Source: Gemmatimonadota bacterium
GTDB taxonomy: Bacteria; Latescibacterota; UBA2968; UBA8231
Length of the DNA stretch: 7,411 nt
Assembly: GCA_009845645.1 (NCBI GenBank)
Contig: VXZF01000112.1
Span: 1-7,411 of the forward strand
Direction of reading: 5' to 3'
Part shown: positions 5,938-7,411 of the stretch, piece by piece
How positions within the stretch are numbered: position 1 is the stretch's first letter
Layout of the letters: each line of letters begins with the position of its first letter
Translations under genes and position numbers: made by a program
Notes under the pieces: generated by a model
What the model saw: the letters and a program-made list of their open reading frames with translations, nothing else
The model's database searches: none
What the model was told of the DNA's origin: nothing

Positions 5938-5943
5938 CGCTAG
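5917..5943. terminator. Weak stem-loop across the convergent gene ends
   Basis: CTAGCG (5917-5922) pairs with CGCTAG (5938-5943) around a 15-nt loop. A competing stem pairs CGACGA (5921-5926) with TCGTCG (5945-5950). Both sit at the meeting point of the two stop codons. Neither has a T run, so intrinsic termination is doubtful. I list it because no other terminator space exists between these genes. Confidence 0.2.
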
Positions 5944-7411
5944 CTCGTCGGGCGGACGCGAGGACCATTCAGCAGTCGGCCTAGCCAGGTGTAGCGGACG
6001 AGAAATTGGTAGATCAGCAGTAGAAGGCTGGTGACGACGAGAAAGACTAGGAAGTACTTTATCCCTGAAGAAAGCGGCCAATCGCGCACGGCTAATTGAG
6101 TGCCGATGACTAGTGGTACGTGCGTCACGTACAGCCAGTACGACGAATCCGACACGTAGCGAATGGTTTTGTTTTCGCGGGTGCAGAGTTTGCGGAACAA
6201 GCCGATGAATCCAAAGGTCATCATCCAAGCGTAGATCACCTGCAACGCCACCGCTGCCGTTCGGGCCATAGCCGGATCGAATATCTCCTGGCGAAATCCG
6301 AATGCACCCGTTGAAAATTCGAGCCCGAACGGGAAGACGATGAATAGTCCTACGGGAAGCGCCAACCACCACCATTTTCCGACCCGGCCGTCTGGATCGT
6401 CGCAGTCAAAATACAGAGCGCCAAAAAAGAAAAAGAGGGCGTAGTAAAATAATATGTGCGGCATGGGCAGAAGGCCCGAGGAGGTGTCCGGGCCAAAACT
6501 GGGTATGACCAGTCCCATGAGCGACTGTGGGATCATGGTCAGAGGGATCAAATAGAGAAAGCGAACGGGTGAAAGAATCAGCCACTTGGGTGGGCTTTGC
6601 CATTTTAGCCAATCGGCGAGGCGGGCGTAGAGTGCGAAGACGAGGACCAACCAGCAGAGGAACCACAAAAACCAGAGATGGTGAAAAAGTGGCACGGCAA
6701 AGATCGGCGACGCCATCGCTTTGAGGAACTCGGCCGATTCCTCTTCTGTCTCGTCGGTTTTTTCTTGACCTTCGCCAGTGGGGGATTGTTTGAAAAGTCC
6801 GGCGATTTCAACGCGGCCGTCCTCAACTTGTCGCGCATCGAGTTCGATCTGCAACAAGCCCGCTAAATACCGCGTCAGTTCCCAGTCTACCTCCAAAGCC
6901 GTCCGAGGCGTATCGCCGTTGTTGTTTTTTGCCTCAGGATCTGCTCCGCGCTGAAGCAGCAGTTTGGCGACCTCCACTCGTCCTAGGAAAGCGGCTGCGT
7001 GCAAGGGCGTTCCGCCGTCTTTGGTGCGGCCATTGACCGCAGCCCCGTTTTGCAGCAGCCGATCGACGGCTTCAAGTTGGCCAACCAGCGCGGCCCATAC
7101 TAGGGGAGTTTGCCCGAATGCCGGATCGGTCCCATCGATATCGGCCCCGCCTTGCAGGTGCCGTTCAATAGCGGCGAGGTCCCCGTTCTTGGCTGCACTC
7201 CAAATATTGTCTTTTTCGGCCTTGGCCGCGTTGGCTTCTAATCCAGATGCAATGGCCCAGCCGCTGATCCAGTTTACCGCGGGAACGATTGTTACTAGTC
7301 CGAGTAGAAACGGCAGCAACACGCGGCGAAAGCGGTGGGAGAGCAGTGATTTTAAACCGCGACCGCGCCAAAGCATGGCCGTGAAAAAGCCGCTCAGCAC
7401 AAAGAACACCG
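5940..7411 (-). CDS. Membrane acyltransferase (Acyl_transf_3/OpgC-like) with embedded ankyrin repeats; 5' end beyond the window
   Basis: The frame is open to the right edge, so the N-terminus and first membrane helix are missing. The visible part starts at FFVLSGFF, the TM motif of acyltransferase-3 proteins, followed by the R-rich loop RFRRVLLPFLLG (26-37). After a helix to about 55 come ankyrin repeats (67-188), an acidic linker, then HHLWFLWFLCWLVL (243-256), which resembles the HLWFL motif of OpgC-like proteins. Several further membrane helices follow, and SSYWLYVTHVPLVI (422-435) is the usual C-terminal helix of the family with H430. Family members transfer acyl groups such as acetyl or succinyl to exported glycans; the substrate here is unknown. 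By the positive-inside rule the ankyrin block should face the outside of the membrane, which is inference. The gene converges on the macrodomain gene with a 2-bp gap. Confidence 0.88.
   Translation of the reverse strand, partial: VFFVLSGFFTAMLWRGRGLKSLLSHRFRRVLLPFLLGLVTIVPAVNWISGWAIASGLEANAAKAEKDNIWSAAKNGDLAAIERHLQGGADIDGTDPAFGQTPLVWAALVGQLEAVDRLLQNGAAVNGRTKDGGTPLHAAAFLGRVEVAKLLLQRGADPEAKNNNGDTPRTALEVDWELTRYLAGLLQIELDARQVEDGRVEIAGLFKQSPTGEGQEKTDETEEESAEFLKAMASPIFAVPLFHHLWFLWFLCWLVLVFALYARLADWLKWQSPPKWLILSPVRFLYLIPLTMIPQSLMGLVIPSFGPDTSSGLLPMPHILFYYALFFFFGALYFDCDDPDGRVGKWWWLALPVGLFIVFPFGLEFSTGAFGFRQEIFDPAMARTAAVALQVIYAWMMTFGFIGLFRKLCTRENKTIRYVSDSSYWLYVTHVPLVIGTQLAVRDWPLSSGIKYFLVFLVVTSLLLLIYQFLVRYTWLGRLLNGPRVRPTS
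6846..7211 (-). other. Ankyrin repeat block within the acyltransferase
   Basis: About three and a half repeats are readable: IWSAAKNGDLAAIERHLQGG-ADID; QTPLVWAALVGQLEAVDRLL-QNGAAVN; GTPLHAAAFLGRVEVAKLLL-QRGADPEAKNNNG; and a degenerate DTPRTALEVDWELTRYLAGL. The TPLHAA and G-x-x-xVxxLLxxGAD consensus is strong. A highly acidic linker (PTGEGQEKTDETEEESAEF) connects it to the next membrane helix. Ankyrin repeats normally bind proteins, so this loop may recruit a partner or the acceptor substrate. Confidence 0.88.

Overview
This is a bacterial window, probably from an uncultured organism. The main clue is a C-terminal tail on the minus strand at the left edge containing YPNPFNP. Tails of this type (type IX secretion-like or FlgD Ig-like sorting tails) are common in the FCB superphylum and allied candidate phyla such as Latescibacterota, KSB1 and Poribacteria. 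An acyltransferase with embedded ankyrin repeats, a sulfotransferase and a DUF4143 ATPase fit that kind of genome, but the phylum is inference. No rRNA, tRNA, CRISPR array or insertion sequence was seen.

Left third (1-1793, minus strand): one secreted right-handed beta-helix protein that appears broken. Its signal peptide and beta-helix lie in an ORF ending at an amber stop (783-785). The same frame then stays open for a beta-rich domain to a TAA at 126-128. The sorting tail follows in another frame, explained most simply by loss of one G near 138-140. The gene is either a pseudogene or carries sequence errors.

Middle (1794-3194, plus strand): a 39-codon reading frame that resembles the start of a SWIM zinc-finger gene, then a PAPS-type sulfotransferase. 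An exact 49-bp tandem duplication at its 3' end has shifted the frame and replaced the last residues. A gene-free stretch follows, ending in a compact control region: TTGACA, a 13-bp perfect inverted repeat and a 12-bp direct repeat.

Right half: a plus-strand run of three tightly packed genes. The first is an AAA_14/DUF4143 ATPase. The second is an atypical SDR of the YbjT type that lacks its usual DUF2867 domain. The third is a macrodomain (ADP-ribose-binding) protein. The ATPase and SDR overlap by 10 nt and the SDR and macrodomain by 4 nt, so the last two are probably translationally coupled. Converging on them with a 2-bp gap is a minus-strand membrane acyltransferase (Acyl_transf_3/OpgC-like), cut by the window edge, with a block of ankyrin repeats between transmembrane segments.

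I see no convincing new multi-gene defence or biosynthetic system. The strongest points are the ankyrin-in-acyltransferase architecture, the coupled truncated SDR and macrodomain pair, the operator-like repeat before the ATPase, and several recent-looking lesions.
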